49,850 nt of DNA from Marinobacter sp. (GCA_030149475.1 JASBRL010000090.1:1-49850), one strand, 5' to 3'. Counted from the first letter of the stretch, positions 7,892 to 17,409 are shown. The notes: generated from the sequence alone by a model not told the origin. Made by a program: numbers and translations.

Positions 7892-9691
7892 ATGCGCTCG
7901 ATCCGACAAGTGATGACCCAATCGCTGTTTCCGATGTTCAGGCGTCGCCTGTCCGATGTGGATGCATTGCCCCAACTGGCGCTTCTGGGCCTGCTGTCAG
8001 GTCTGGTCACCGGCAGCATCATTCTGCTCTTCCGTCAGGCAATCGAATGGCCGTTGCATTATTTCCTGCCGGGCCACGGTTCTGAGTCATTTGAAGGCCT
8101 TGACCTGACCGTCCGTGCGCTCCTGCCCCTTGGCGGAGCCATGGCACTCGGGCTGCTGCTGAGCCGTCTCGGCACACATGATCGCAAAGTCGGTGTGGTG
8201 CACGTTATGGAACGCCTGAATTATCATCAGGGCTACATCCCTTTTCGCAGTGCCGTGGTGCAGTTTGTGGTCGGCGTAAGCACCGTCGTCACCGGTCAGT
8301 CTGCCGGTCGTGAAGGGCCGGCTGTTCATCTGGGCGCGGCTTTTTCCAGCCTGATGGGGCAGTGGATGAAGCTGCCGAACAACAGCATCCGCACCCTGGT
8401 TGCCTGTGGCTGCGCCGGTGCTATTTCCGCCTCTTTCAATACGCCCATCGCCGGGGTCATTTTCGCGATGGAAGTGGTGATGATGGAATACACCATTGCC
8501 GGCTTCACCCCCATCATCCTTGCGTCGGTAAGCGCAGCGGTCATCAACCAGGCGGTGTATGGCGCCGAGCCCGCTTTCACGGTGCCCGGTCTGACCATGA
8601 ATTCACTGCTGGAGATCCCGTGGATTCTGGTCATTGCGATCATTATCGGCATCGCCGCCGCCGGGTTTATCCGGATGCTGGATTTCTTCAGCCGCTTCAA
8701 CGAGCATCCGGCCTCCATCCGGCTCACCGTCGCGGGGCTGATCATGGTGCCCTTTGCCATACTGGTTCCTGAAGTCATGGGCATTGGCTATGACACCGTC
8801 GGTCAAACCATCAGCAATGAGCTTCCGTTCTGGCTGCTCCTGGGCGTCGCCCTGGCCAAACTGTTCATCACGGCCATAACCATCGGCCTGGGCATGCCGA
8901 GCGGGCTAATTGGCCCGACTATTTTTATCGGTGCTACGCTGGGCGGGGCTATGGGGCTGATTGGCGCCAGTGTTGCGCCGGACACGGCCTCGTCAGTGGG
9001 CTTTTATGCCATGCTGGGCATGGGTGCGATGATGGGCGCGGTGCTGCAGGCGCCGCTGGCGGCCCTGATGGCCCTGCTGGAACTGACTCGCAACCCCAAC
9101 ATCATTCTCCCCGGGATGTTGATCATCACCACCGCGAGCCTGGTCACCAGCGAGGTCTTCGGGCAGAAATCCGTGTTCCTGACCATTCTTCGCAGCCAGG
9201 GGCTGAACTACCAGAGCTCACCCGTCATCCAGGCGCTGCGCCGGGTGTCCGTTGGCGCCATTATGGACCGCAGCATTCTTCGCTCCGAACGCCGGCTAAC
9301 CTACGAACAGGCCCGAGACGCGCTCAAGTCCGAGCCCAAATGGCTGCTCGTGGAGGGCTCAAGCGGACCCACTGCACTGATGCCGTCTGTCGACCTGGCC
9401 CGCTTTCTGGAATCTGGCGAAGAGCCGCCGGAGGCAGCACCCGGACGCGGAGACGAGTCTGACCCGGATCAGCCGACCATCGACCTGATGGACATTCCGG
9501 CCAATCGGCGGGATATCGGCCCCATCGCCTATCAGTCGACGCTGGAAGAAGCGCTTAACGCATTTGACAAATCCCAGGCGGAAGCGCTGTATGTGGAGCG
9601 CCAGATCGCCCCCACGATCAAACGCATCTACGGCATACTGCTGAAATCGGATATTGAAAATTACTACCAGTACCGTCAGAAACAGGGATAA
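7892..9691 (+). CDS. CLC-family chloride channel/transporter with CBS-like tail
   Basis: A 599-residue inner-membrane CLC protein. Residues about 25-440 form the hydrophobic CLC fold; GREGPAVHLGAA carries the conserved gating glutamate and ASFNTPIAGVIFAMEV the next family block. The last ~160 residues include degenerate CBS-like segments (VGAIMDRSILRSERRLTYEQ and YQSTLEEALNAFDKSQ). By eye the Ser-containing GSGIP filter of E. coli ClcA is replaced by KVGVV, and the internal proton glutamate (E203) position is a valine, so it may not be a ClcA-type Cl-/H+ exchanger. The start ATG 7892 has a weak ribosome site; 7913 is an alternative. Confidence 0.88.
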   Translation: MRSIRQVMTQSLFPMFRRRLSDVDALPQLALLGLLSGLVTGSIILLFRQAIEWPLHYFLPGHGSESFEGLDLTVRALLPLGGAMALGLLLSRLGTHDRKVGVVHVMERLNYHQGYIPFRSAVVQFVVGVSTVVTGQSAGREGPAVHLGAAFSSLMGQWMKLPNNSIRTLVACGCAGAISASFNTPIAGVIFAMEVVMMEYTIAGFTPIILASVSAAVINQAVYGAEPAFTVPGLTMNSLLEIPWILVIAIIIGIAAAGFIRMLDFFSRFNEHPASIRLTVAGLIMVPFAILVPEVMGIGYDTVGQTISNELPFWLLLGVALAKLFITAITIGLGMPSGLIGPTIFIGATLGGAMGLIGASVAPDTASSVGFYAMLGMGAMMGAVLQAPLAALMALLELTRNPNIILPGMLIITTASLVTSEVFGQKSVFLTILRSQGLNYQSSPVIQALRRVSVGAIMDRSILRSERRLTYEQARDALKSEPKWLLVEGSSGPTALMPSVDLARFLESGEEPPEAAPGRGDESDPDQPTIDLMDIPANRRDIGPIAYQSTLEEALNAFDKSQAEALYVERQIAPTIKRIYGILLKSDIENYYQYRQKQG

Positions 9692-9730
9692 ATGGATGAT
9701 AATAAAACACGCCAGCCGAGGGTCCCTGCC

Positions 9731-10153
9731 ATGCTGTGGGTGAAAGCTTTTCATGTCATTGCAATGGTGTGCTGGTTCGCTGGCCTGTTCTATCTGCCGC
9801 GGCTGTTCGTGTATCACGCTGCGTGCACCGACCAACCCGGCCGCGAGCGCTTCAAAATCATGGAGCGCAAGCTTTATCGGGGCATCACCACACCCTCAAT
9901 GGTGGCGACTGTGGCCCTTGGTCTGTGGCTGATCGGGTATAACCCGGACTATTACCTCAGTCAGGGCTGGATGCACGCCAAACTGACGCTGGTGGTGGCG
10001 CTTCTGGCCTATCATTTCTATTGCGGTCATCTGGTCCGGGTTTTTCGTGATGACCGGAACCAGCGGAGCCACGTATTCTTTCGCTGGTTCAATGAACTAC
10101 CGGTGTTGGTGCTGGTCGCCGTCGTGATACTGGTGATCGTCAAACCGTTCTGA
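9731..10153 (+). CDS. hemJ: Protoporphyrinogen IX oxidase HemJ (UPF0093)
   Basis: Oxidises protoporphyrinogen IX to protoporphyrin IX in heme synthesis, at the inner membrane. The protein has four membrane helices and the family signature near the N-terminus, MLWVKAFHVIAMVCWFAGLF then YLPRLFVYH, with the conserved histidine of the first helix; KLYRGITTPSM and WMHAKL follow. The ATG at 9731 is preferred: GAGGG lies eight bases upstream and the length (140 residues) fits the family. An ATG at 9692, directly after the CLC stop, would add 13 residues. hemL lies three genes downstream. Confidence 0.88.
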   Translation: MLWVKAFHVIAMVCWFAGLFYLPRLFVYHAACTDQPGRERFKIMERKLYRGITTPSMVATVALGLWLIGYNPDYYLSQGWMHAKLTLVVALLAYHFYCGHLVRVFRDDRNQRSHVFFRWFNELPVLVLVAVVILVIVKPF

Positions 10154-10167
10154 ATCCATGCTCACTC

Positions 10168-10183
10168 AGGAGGACTCACCATT
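10168..10183 (+). promoter_or_regulatory. Strong ribosome binding site before an ATT start of thiD
   Basis: A perfect AGGAGG (10168-10173) is followed by seven bases and ATT (10181-10183), in frame with ThiD. There is no ATG in this frame before the conserved glycine-rich motif. The next usual start codon, GTG 10211, has no ribosome site and would cut off the first beta strand. Confidence 0.6.
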
Positions 10184-10969
10184 ACACTCAAACATCGCCC
10201 TCAGGTTTTAGTGCTGTCGGGTCTTGACCCGTCAGGCGGTGCCGGCATTCAGGCGGATATTCAGGCCATCACCGCATTGGGTTGCCACCCCCTACCGGTA
10301 CTGACCTGCCTGACCGTGCAGGACACCCGCAATGTCTACAACAGCGCGCCGGTGGATGCCGAGCTCATTCGCGAACAGTTGGCCTGCCTCGAAGAGGACA
10401 CGCCCATTCACGCAATCAAGACCGGCGCTCTGGGCAACGCTGATGTGGTCGCGGTGGTGATGGGGTTTCTTGCCCGTCATCCGGATATTCCACTGATCGT
10501 CGACCCTGTTATCAAGGCAGCGGGCGGCGGCGATCTTGCGGACCAGGCCCTGGTCGACCGCATGCGGGACGGTCTGTTCGCCTATGCCGAAGTCATCACC
10601 CCGAACGGTGAAGAGTTGCAACTGCTGGGCGAGGCAGATACTGCGGGCCAGTCTGCGAAAACGTTACTGACCGGCGGCTGCCGGACGGTGCTGGCAACCG
10701 GTGGCCATGGCCAGGGTGAGCAGATCATCAATACCCTTTACTACAGCGACGGCAGTAAACGTAACTGGGAAATCCCTCGCCAGGGCGGCGAGTACCATGG
10801 CACAGGCTGCACCCTGGCAGCCTCTATTGCTGCCGGCCGTGCGGCCGGACTCGACCTGGAGTCCGCCATCGCCCAGGCTCAGACCTTTGTCTCCGGGGCC
10901 ATTGCCCAGGCCCTGTCGGTCGGTCAGGGCCAGCCTGTGCCTGACCGACGCACCGGAGGCCCGGCTTGA
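10181..10969 (+). CDS. thiD: Hydroxymethylpyrimidine/phosphomethylpyrimidine kinase
   Basis: Phosphorylates HMP to HMP-P and HMP-PP for thiamine synthesis. The ribokinase-fold signature [20 protein letters not shown] opens the protein; [17 protein letters not shown] and the catalytic [17 protein letters not shown] block follow. From ATT 10181 the product is 262 residues, beginning (f)[14 protein letters not shown], as expected for ThiD; from GTG 10211 it would be 252 and lack strand 1. The stop TGA overlaps the thiE ATG by one base, so the two are translationally coupled. Confidence 0.93.
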   Translation: MTLKHRPQVLVLSGLDPSGGAGIQADIQAITALGCHPLPVLTCLTVQDTRNVYNSAPVDAELIREQLACLEEDTPIHAIKTGALGNADVVAVVMGFLARHPDIPLIVDPVIKAAGGGDLADQALVDRMRDGLFAYAEVITPNGEELQLLGEADTAGQSAKTLLTGGCRTVLATGGHGQGEQIINTLYYSDGSKRNWEIPRQGGEYHGTGCTLAASIAAGRAAGLDLESAIAQAQTFVSGAIAQALSVGQGQPVPDRRTGGPA

Positions 10970-11649
10970 TGCACTTACGCCATCCGGCGATCAAACCTGG
11001 TCTGTACGCTATTACCGACAGTGATCTGCTGCCCGGGGGCATGCTCGTTCCTGCCGTGGAAGCCGCAGTTCGGGGTGGTGCCGTGATGGTGCAATACCGT
11101 GACAAAGACGGCTCGTCGGCCCTGCGCCTGAACCAGGCCCGCGCACTTCAGTCGGTTTGCGCCAACGCCGGTATCCCGTTGATCATCAACGATGATGGCG
11201 AGCTCGCCCGCCGGGTTGGTGCGGCGGGGGTTCATCTTGGCCAGACCGACGGTTCTCCGGAGGCTGCCCGCCGCCTGCTTGGCGATGACGCAATCATCGG
11301 CGTAACCTGCCACGCCGACCTTGAGCTGGCCCGACAGGCGGCGGCATCCGGCGCCAATTACCTGGCCTTCGGCCGCTTCTTTCCATCTGTCACCAAGCCC
11401 GACGCGCCCCCGGCATCAACCGATGTCCTGGCCGACGCCCGGCAGTTTGACCGGCCGGTGGTTGCGATTGGCGGCGTAAGCCTCGAAAATGGCGGTCTTC
11501 TGATAGACGCTGGCGCAGATTTGCTGGCCGTTGTTGGCGGACTGTTCGCCACCAGTGAGATTGAAACCCGGGCCCGGACCTTTAGCCAGCTATTCGAACG
11601 AGCGCGTTTCGAGTCTGAGAGCCACCGCCAGTCCGGCTTTACCCCTTGA
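10969..11649 (+). CDS. thiE: Thiamine-phosphate synthase
   Basis: Joins HMP-PP and thiazole phosphate to thiamine phosphate. A 226-residue TIM barrel with [47 protein letters not shown], a [20 protein letters not shown] block (the family GP-x-TxTK region) and [12 protein letters not shown]. The ATG overlaps the thiD stop (TGATG). hemL follows after 17 bases, so hemJ-thiD-thiE-hemL look like one run of cofactor genes. Confidence 0.94.
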   Translation: MHLRHPAIKPGLYAITDSDLLPGGMLVPAVEAAVRGGAVMVQYRDKDGSSALRLNQARALQSVCANAGIPLIINDDGELARRVGAAGVHLGQTDGSPEAARRLLGDDAIIGVTCHADLELARQAAASGANYLAFGRFFPSVTKPDAPPASTDVLADARQFDRPVVAIGGVSLENGGLLIDAGADLLAVVGGLFATSEIETRARTFSQLFERARFESESHRQSGFTP

Positions 11650-11666
11650 TCACGGAGCCCTGATCC

Positions 11667-12947
11667 ATGACGCAATCCGAAACCCTCTTTGAACAGGCAC
11701 AGCAATACATCCCTGGCGGCGTCAACTCGCCGGTGCGGGCCTTCCGTGGGGTCGGCGGAACACCGCTGTTCTTCAAACAGGCCAAAGGCGCTTACCTGTA
11801 CGACGAAGACGACCGTCGCTACATCGACTACATCGGCTCCTGGGGGCCAATGATCCTGGGCCATGGCGACCAGCGGATCATTGATGCGTTGCACGCCCAG
11901 ATTGATCGCGGTCTTGGCTACGGCGCACCCACCGCCATCGAGACCGAGATGGCAAAAAAGGTGTGTGAGCTGGTGCCGTCGATGGACCTGGTGCGCATGG
12001 TCAATTCCGGCACCGAAGCCACCATGAGCACAATTCGCCTGGCCCGCGGTTACACCGGGCGGGACAAAATCGTGAAATTTGAGGGCTGCTATCACGGCCA
12101 CGTCGATTCACTGCTGGTGAAGGCCGGCTCCGGCGCCCTGACACTCGGCGTACCCAACTCACCCGGTGTTCCCGCGAGTCTTGCCGAACACACGCTGACA
12201 CTCACCTTCAATGACATTGACAGCGTCCGCCAGACCTTTGCCGAGATAGGTGACGAGATCGCGGCCATCATCGTCGAGCCCATTGCCGGCAACATGAACT
12301 GCATCCCGCCTGTGCCCGGCTTTCTTGAAGGCTTGCGGGAGGTCTGTGATCAATTCGGGACGGTATTGATTTTTGATGAAGTGATGACCGGCTTCCGGGT
12401 GGATCTGGGCGGAGCCCAGGCCCATTACGGCGTCAAACCTGACCTGACTGCGCTCGGCAAGGTGATCGGCGGTGGCCTGCCCGTCGGCGCCTTCGGCGGC
12501 AAGCGCAAAATCATGGAGCATATTGCACCGCTGGGGCCGGTTTATCAGGCCGGCACCCTTTCGGGCAACCCTCTGGCCATGTGTGCCGGGTTGACCACGC
12601 TGAATGCCATTTCCGAACCGGGCTTCCATGATCGCCTTGCAGAAAAGACACTGGCCGTGCGGAATGGTTTGAAAGCGGCCGCCGACCGGGCCGGTGTTGC
12701 TATGGCCGTGCAGGGCGTCGGCGGCATGTTCGGCTTCTTTTTTACGGACGCCCCCAGCGTCACCCGCTTTGATCAGGTGACCGCCTGCAATCTTGAGCAT
12801 TTCAAGAAATTCTTTCAGGGCATGCTCAAGGAAGGTATCTACCTGGCGCCCTCGGCCTTTGAGGCAGGGTTTGCCTGTGCGGTGCTTTCCGATGACGATA
12901 TTGAACACACCATCGCAGCCGCCGAACGGGTGATGAAAGCGTTCTGA
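11667..12947 (+). CDS. hemL: Glutamate-1-semialdehyde 2,1-aminomutase
   Basis: Converts glutamate-1-semialdehyde to 5-aminolevulinate, the tetrapyrrole precursor. The 426-residue PLP enzyme of the class III aminotransferase fold has [10 protein letters not shown] at the N-terminus, [29 protein letters not shown] and the PLP lysine K265 in [18 protein letters not shown]. It is the last gene of the plus-strand run and converges on the barrel protein gene at 12999. Confidence 0.97.
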   Translation: MTQSETLFEQAQQYIPGGVNSPVRAFRGVGGTPLFFKQAKGAYLYDEDDRRYIDYIGSWGPMILGHGDQRIIDALHAQIDRGLGYGAPTAIETEMAKKVCELVPSMDLVRMVNSGTEATMSTIRLARGYTGRDKIVKFEGCYHGHVDSLLVKAGSGALTLGVPNSPGVPASLAEHTLTLTFNDIDSVRQTFAEIGDEIAAIIVEPIAGNMNCIPPVPGFLEGLREVCDQFGTVLIFDEVMTGFRVDLGGAQAHYGVKPDLTALGKVIGGGLPVGAFGGKRKIMEHIAPLGPVYQAGTLSGNPLAMCAGLTTLNAISEPGFHDRLAEKTLAVRNGLKAAADRAGVAMAVQGVGGMFGFFFTDAPSVTRFDQVTACNLEHFKKFFQGMLKEGIYLAPSAFEAGFACAVLSDDDIEHTIAAAERVMKAF

Positions 12948-12998
12948 CAAGAGTTCCTGGCAGGCCATGCTTTATCCGTGGTCTGTCAGTGAGTCCTC

Positions 12999-14324
12999 TC
13001 AGAACTGTCCGCTAATACCAACCGTAACAACCTGACCGGAGTAATCATAACGGGACAGGCTGCTCTGATTGTACTGTGCGTCCCATTCACCGGTCGCTGT
13101 CCACCGGGATGTCAGACGATACTCCAGCATCACCGCTCCCTGGCGCCGATGATCAACCCGCCGTTCCACAAGCGGACCGGTCTGGGTGATCAATCGATGT
13201 TTTTTACGATAGCGGCTGAACAGATACTCGATCCGGGCGCCAAAATTCAGCGCACGAGTCAATGAATGCCAGCCTGTGACGACCAGTTCATGGTGCACCG
13301 GGGATTCGCTGTAAAACTCCGTAGGCGTCCGCAGGTCATGGCGCCGATTGAAGTCATAACGATAGCGACTGCCCAGTTGCCAGCCCTGCCAGTCACTATC
13401 CAGCTCAAATGTCGCGCCGAAGCGCTGGCCTCCGTACTCTTCAAAGCCCCGGCCACCCTCCACCCGGGCGGAAGAGAGGCTCGCCTCACAAGTGACGGAC
13501 GACGACCCAATGGCACACCCACCGAGTCGGTAGGACGCTGTCAGCGCAAATTCCCGCGTCAGCGCATCACTAGCCAGCCAGGATTGGGATGCACTCACGC
13601 GAGCCTTGGCCAGGCCCTGACCCAATACCAGAGATCGGCTCAATCCCATGGCCACGTAGTCCGTATCATATCCACCGCTGGACCTGTACTGTCGGCTGTA
13701 CAACAGGGCATCAACCCGCAAACCGTTCCGCCGGCCGCCCTCAAGCTGCGCGGCACCCGTCGCCAGGCTCTCCAGGAAGGACGCCCCCTCAAAACTCGGC
13801 TCACTGTTGGCAACCCGGGACAGGTTACTGTCGTAGCCGGCGTTCAGGTCGAGCGAGGCCGACCAGATGGTCGAGAAGCCCGAGGGCCCGGACGCTTTCA
13901 GTCGGTCAAGCTGTCGGCTGGCAAGCGTGCGGAGTTTGATCGCGTCCGAGTGATTGTAGACATACAGAAAGTTGGCTTGCGCCATGTCCATCTGGCGGGC
14001 CTTCAAGGCAACCAGGCCCAGGTTGTACCGTGCCAGGTCACGATTGGCGCCCCGCAGCAAACGGGAAAATGCCAGCTCAGCCTGTCGTAGCTGCCCCTGA
14101 CGATAATAGGCGACCCCGAGGTTGTACCAGAGCGCGTCACTGGCCAGCCCCTGTGATTGCGCCGCCTCAAACTCTTTGACCGCATCCTGGAAATGTCCGG
14201 CGTTAAACGCTTCAATCCCCCGGCCAAAGTACGCCTGCGCCGTCAGGTCGCCTGCCATGGCCGGAGCGGCCAACAGCCACTGGACCCACGCCAGCACAAC
14301 CCATACTCTGAACAACACAGACAA
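12999..14324 (-). CDS. TPR protein with C-terminal outer-membrane beta-barrel
   Basis: A 441-residue protein. A signal peptide (residues 1-24, ending AAPAMA) precedes three or so TPR units (about 28-145, for example AYFGRGIEAFNAGHFQDAV and ALWYNLGVAYYRQGQLRQAE). The rest, about 155-441, alternates polar and aromatic residues in short strands and ends VVTVGISGQF; the terminal F is the usual mark of an outer-membrane barrel. The layout resembles TPR-barrel surface or export proteins such as the Slam or PgaA types, but I do not assign a family. It lies downstream of the ECF sigma cluster on the same strand, after a 257-base gap. Confidence 0.7.
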   Translation of the reverse strand: MSVLFRVWVVLAWVQWLLAAPAMAGDLTAQAYFGRGIEAFNAGHFQDAVKEFEAAQSQGLASDALWYNLGVAYYRQGQLRQAELAFSRLLRGANRDLARYNLGLVALKARQMDMAQANFLYVYNHSDAIKLRTLASRQLDRLKASGPSGFSTIWSASLDLNAGYDSNLSRVANSEPSFEGASFLESLATGAAQLEGGRRNGLRVDALLYSRQYRSSGGYDTDYVAMGLSRSLVLGQGLAKARVSASQSWLASDALTREFALTASYRLGGCAIGSSSVTCEASLSSARVEGGRGFEEYGGQRFGATFELDSDWQGWQLGSRYRYDFNRRHDLRTPTEFYSESPVHHELVVTGWHSLTRALNFGARIEYLFSRYRKKHRLITQTGPLVERRVDHRRQGAVMLEYRLTSRWTATGEWDAQYNQSSLSRYDYSGQVVTVGISGQF

Positions 14325-14581
14325 GCAAAGCTCCTTTTGCGTAATCCGGCGGTGTAAATGGCTCGGCCATCCATGATGGAGGAGGTGCCGCGATCAACGT
14401 GCATCGATGGGCGCGAACACACAGCGCCAACGCAAGGATGCCATTGATCAACGATAGAAGGGAATTACAAAAAATGCATGACCCAGGGGAGCCCGGAGCA
14501 ATTCGCTAAATGCCCATAGTGCAGGCGGACCCGGAGAAGCCAAAAGCAGTTTCCGTTTTCACGCGGGTGACCGGTAAGCCA

Positions 14582-14986
14582 TCACTGTGCCTTGGCCCTG
14601 GCTTTGTCTGGCTTGGGCGGTCGTTCGGGTTTATGCCGTTGCGGCTTGACCTCATCGCGGCGATACTCCCGGGCAGGATCAACGATCGACTCCCCGGGAT
14701 AGCGCCCGCGATCGCCCGCGTTGTTTTTCCTGTGACTGTTGTCTCGCTTATCCGGTCCACGCAGCCTGTTCGGGGTTGCTGCACCCCTGGAGAGAGCACC
14801 ATCGGAGCCCACTGCGCCAGGATCAGGCAACTGAATTTGCTGGACAACCGAATCAGACAGCGCATCGTCGGTCACCATGCGCATGGTGACGTCCAGATCC
14901 GGCTCCGCAAAGCTGACGCCAGGCCACAGCACAAAGCCTGAAACCATCAGGATCATCGCCACATTGCAACCCCGAATCAGCTTCAT
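14582..14986 (-). CDS. Small secreted protein of unknown function
   Basis: A 134-residue protein. Residues 1-27 look like a signal peptide (hydrophobic MILMVSGFVLWPGVSFA). A short stretch, VTMRMVTDDALSDSVVQQI, may be structured; the rest is very rich in R, K, P and D and is probably disordered. Its ATG overlaps the anti-sigma stop by four bases, so it belongs to the sigma/anti-sigma operon. That context suggests an envelope role. I recognise no domain. Confidence 0.6.
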   Translation of the reverse strand: MKLIRGCNVAMILMVSGFVLWPGVSFAEPDLDVTMRMVTDDALSDSVVQQIQLPDPGAVGSDGALSRGAATPNRLRGPDKRDNSHRKNNAGDRGRYPGESIVDPAREYRRDEVKPQRHKPERPPKPDKARAKAQ

Positions 14987-15654
14987 GATGACGGCCTCCC
15001 CACCGGGTCTGAGTCCGGCAGTCGGACCCTGAACGTTTTCTGTCGCACGCCATCGTCAAGATGCGCAACCAGTTCTCCGGAACCCGGGAACAAAACCCTG
15101 ATGGGCAGCGCCAGCACATTGTCACCTGCTTTCAGGTCAACCTGCCAGCTCAATCGTTGCCGCCCGGGAAACCGGGCCAGCTCAACATTTTTGGGCAGAT
15201 CCAGCGTCAGCGTGACATTGTCAAGCGCGTCGTGGCTGCTGAACGCCAGCTTGACTGTCCGGACTATCGAACCGGAGGCCGCCTCACGCCCACCCGACGC
15301 CGCCGGGTCAGACACCACCTCAGGCGCCCGGGAGTTACCGGAAAACAGACCTGCCCCCAATACCACGCCCAACACCAGTGCGGCAGCGACAGCCGCTCCA
15401 ACCCACGGCGATACCGGCCTCCGTCGGCGCCGGCCCTGTGTTGCCGCCGCCAGCGTACGCTGTTCAAACCCGGCTGACGGCCCCGGCACAGGCGCTATCT
15501 GTCGCAACGCCTGCTGGATCGCACGCTCGCCTGAAAGCCGGGCACGACATCGCCCACAACCATCCAGGTGCTGCATGACGTCGGCCCGTTCCCCGGGGCT
15601 CAGCGTTTCGTTCAGGTACGCAATTAACTGCGGCTGGCATTCATGGCATAACAT
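14983..15654 (-). CDS. Membrane anti-sigma factor with zinc-finger (ZAS) domain
   Basis: Predicted to hold the adjacent ECF sigma factor inactive at the membrane until an envelope signal arrives. From ATG 15654 the protein is 223 residues. The N-terminal zinc-finger part begins MLCHECQ and has the ZAS motif H-x3-C-x2-C (HLDGCGRC). One membrane helix follows (WVGAAVAAALVLGVVLGAGLF), then a ~120-residue periplasmic domain. The ATG at 15654 has an AGGTGG-like ribosome site and fits the zinc finger, so the extra 17 residues of the open frame upstream are not used. It starts 10 bases after the sigma gene and overlaps the next gene by four. Confidence 0.85.
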   Translation of the reverse strand: MLCHECQPQLIAYLNETLSPGERADVMQHLDGCGRCRARLSGERAIQQALRQIAPVPGPSAGFEQRTLAAATQGRRRRRPVSPWVGAAVAAALVLGVVLGAGLFSGNSRAPEVVSDPAASGGREAASGSIVRTVKLAFSSHDALDNVTLTLDLPKNVELARFPGRQRLSWQVDLKAGDNVLALPIRVLFPGSGELVAHLDDGVRQKTFRVRLPDSDPVGRPSS

Positions 15655-15664
15655 AGCTACCACC

Positions 15665-16252
15665 TCACTGATCCAGACGGTCTGGCAACAAAAAAGGTTC
15701 CTCAACTTCCTGTAACTTTTTGCGTAACGCAGCCCGGCACCGATGCAGCCGGGATTTAATGGTACCCACGGGTAAATCCAGCACTATCGCGATGTCTTCC
15801 TGCCGCCAGCCGTCCACATCGTGCAACAGCAACAACGTACGATGATCAGGCGGCAGATCATCCAGAACCCGCTTCAGAGCAGGTTTTAAACGCTCCAGAT
15901 CAATCATGACATCCGGCGCGGCATCCTCGGCGATGACACTGTCGAGAAAGGAAGCCTGGCCCTCAGGTTCGACCATGTCGCTCAGGGGGCGGTCAGCCTG
16001 GCGGCCTTTTTTGCGGGTATTGTCGATAAACTGCCGGTACAGCACGCGGTTGAGCCACGAACGAAGCTGGTCCACGGCCTCGAGTTCGGACAGCCGGGGA
16101 TACAGTTTGACCACCACGTCCTGCACCAGGTCCTCTGCGTCCGGGCCATGCCCGGTCAGGCGAAAGGCAAAACCGTGCATGGCCTGCAGATGAGGCTGCA
16201 CGAGTTGCTCAAAACGTCGCGCCCGTGACGGGCGAAAAGGTAGCAGGGCCAA
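15665..16252 (-). CDS. ECF (sigma-70 group IV) RNA polymerase sigma factor
   Basis: A 195-residue extracytoplasmic-function sigma factor. Region 2 is seen in AFRLTGHGPDAEDLVQDVVV with LRSWLNRVLYRQFID, and region 4 in LPPDHRTLLLLHDVDGWRQ then EDIAIVLDLPVGTIKSRLHR. It is followed by its anti-sigma factor, so the pair should respond to an envelope signal and probably autoregulates. Targets cannot be read from the sequence; the neighbouring secreted, barrel and DUF4382 proteins are the obvious candidates. Confidence 0.9.
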   Translation of the reverse strand: MALLPFRPSRARRFEQLVQPHLQAMHGFAFRLTGHGPDAEDLVQDVVVKLYPRLSELEAVDQLRSWLNRVLYRQFIDNTRKKGRQADRPLSDMVEPEGQASFLDSVIAEDAAPDVMIDLERLKPALKRVLDDLPPDHRTLLLLHDVDGWRQEDIAIVLDLPVGTIKSRLHRCRAALRKKLQEVEEPFLLPDRLDQ

Positions 16253-16354
16253 ATCAATACTCGTTTCAGTTCAGACACAGCAGTCCGCCGGGGAGCCGCG
16301 TTTATACCAGACATTGCACTCCGGCACGAATCCGTCACCAAAGCATCACCTGAA

Positions 16355-16375
16355 CTGCCTGTAATCTTGAGGCAG
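16355..16375. promoter_or_regulatory. Inverted repeat in the divergent sigma/DUF4382 promoter region
   Basis: CTGCCT (16355-16360), nine bases, AGGCAG (16370-16375), in the 212-base gap between the divergent sigma gene and DUF4382 gene. It could be an operator or part of a promoter. No clear sigma-70 boxes were found nearby. Confidence 0.3.
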
Positions 16376-16464
16376 GGAACGCAATCGCCATCAGCAACGT
16401 GTGAACAGGGACGACAGGACAACTGCGTCCTCAGGATCTACTCATCAGCCAATGGAGATTGCCC

Positions 16465-17409
16465 ATGATCCGCTCAGCAAAGTACCTCAGTGTTGCAGCC
16501 CTGACAACGGCCCTGGCGGCCTGCGGAGGCGGCGGTTCGGTCAGCGGAGACGGCACAACCGGCACCATGTCACTGGGTATCACGGACGCGCCGGCGCTCG
16601 ATCTCAGCACCGTCACGATTGCTTTCACCAAGGTACGCCTCAAGCCCGAAGATGGCGACTGGATTGAGTTCCCGCTTAACGGCTTCGAAACGCAGAATCT
16701 GCTTGACCTTCAGGGCGGGGTCACCAGGCCGCTGGTGACCGACGAGAAAGTCCCGGCTGGCAACTACACGGAACTACGGCTCATCGTCGATACTGATCGC
16801 TCATTTGTTAAGCGCCAGTCCACCGGTGACAACGAATACACCCTCGCCGTGCCGTCCGGCGAGCAAAGTGGCCTGAAATTGAAGGGTCATTTTGTGGTAG
16901 CCGCAGACACCACCACGAACTTCACCCTTGACTTTGATGCGAGGAAGTCCATCGTCGACCCGCCGGGCAAAGCGCTGGCAGATTATATGCTCAAGCCCTC
17001 CTTGCGGCTGGTCAATAACCTGAACGTGGGCAGCATTCAGGGCACCGTGGACTACGCGCGGATCAGTTCAACGCGAGGGGCAAACGACAGCACGGGCGCC
17101 CTTGCCGACTGCGAGTACGAAGGCTCGGTTTACGTATTCTCAGGTGCCGATGCAACCTTGGCCGACCTCAATGTCAACAACGAAGACGGCAATCCATTGG
17201 CTGTTATTCCGGTAAAACTGGACACCGAGACAGGCCTGTATACCTATACCGCGGCATTCCTGCCCGAAGGGGACTACACAATCGCATATAGCTGCCAGCT
17301 CGATGACAACAATCAAACGGATAACAATGTCGAGTTTGACGGGAAGCAGAATGTCAACGTTGTCGCCGGTGATAAAACCATCGCCCAGGACATTCCGCTG
17401 GCTCCGTAA
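16465..17409 (+). CDS. DUF4382-domain lipoprotein
   Basis: A 314-residue predicted lipoprotein. The signal peptide ends in a lipobox, LAAC, followed by GGGGS, so it is lipid-anchored. The DUF4382 domain follows (GTMSLGITDAPALDLSTVTI, then FTKVRLKPEDGDWIEF and VPAGNYTELRLIVDTD). The C-terminal third (about 195-314) looks like a carboxypeptidase-regulatory or Ig-like beta domain. The ATG at 16465 is preferred over TTG 16459 because GGAG lies nine bases upstream. It is divergent from the ECF sigma gene and may be its target. Function unknown. Confidence 0.8.
   Translation: MIRSAKYLSVAALTTALAACGGGGSVSGDGTTGTMSLGITDAPALDLSTVTIAFTKVRLKPEDGDWIEFPLNGFETQNLLDLQGGVTRPLVTDEKVPAGNYTELRLIVDTDRSFVKRQSTGDNEYTLAVPSGEQSGLKLKGHFVVAADTTTNFTLDFDARKSIVDPPGKALADYMLKPSLRLVNNLNVGSIQGTVDYARISSTRGANDSTGALADCEYEGSVYVFSGADATLADLNVNNEDGNPLAVIPVKLDTETGLYTYTAAFLPEGDYTIAYSCQLDDNNQTDNNVEFDGKQNVNVVAGDKTIAQDIPLAP

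Noticed and set aside
10154..10210. TPP riboswitch before thiD
   Set aside because: The gap is only 27 bases to the ATT and shows no TPP motif; thiD-thiE sit inside a longer gene run.
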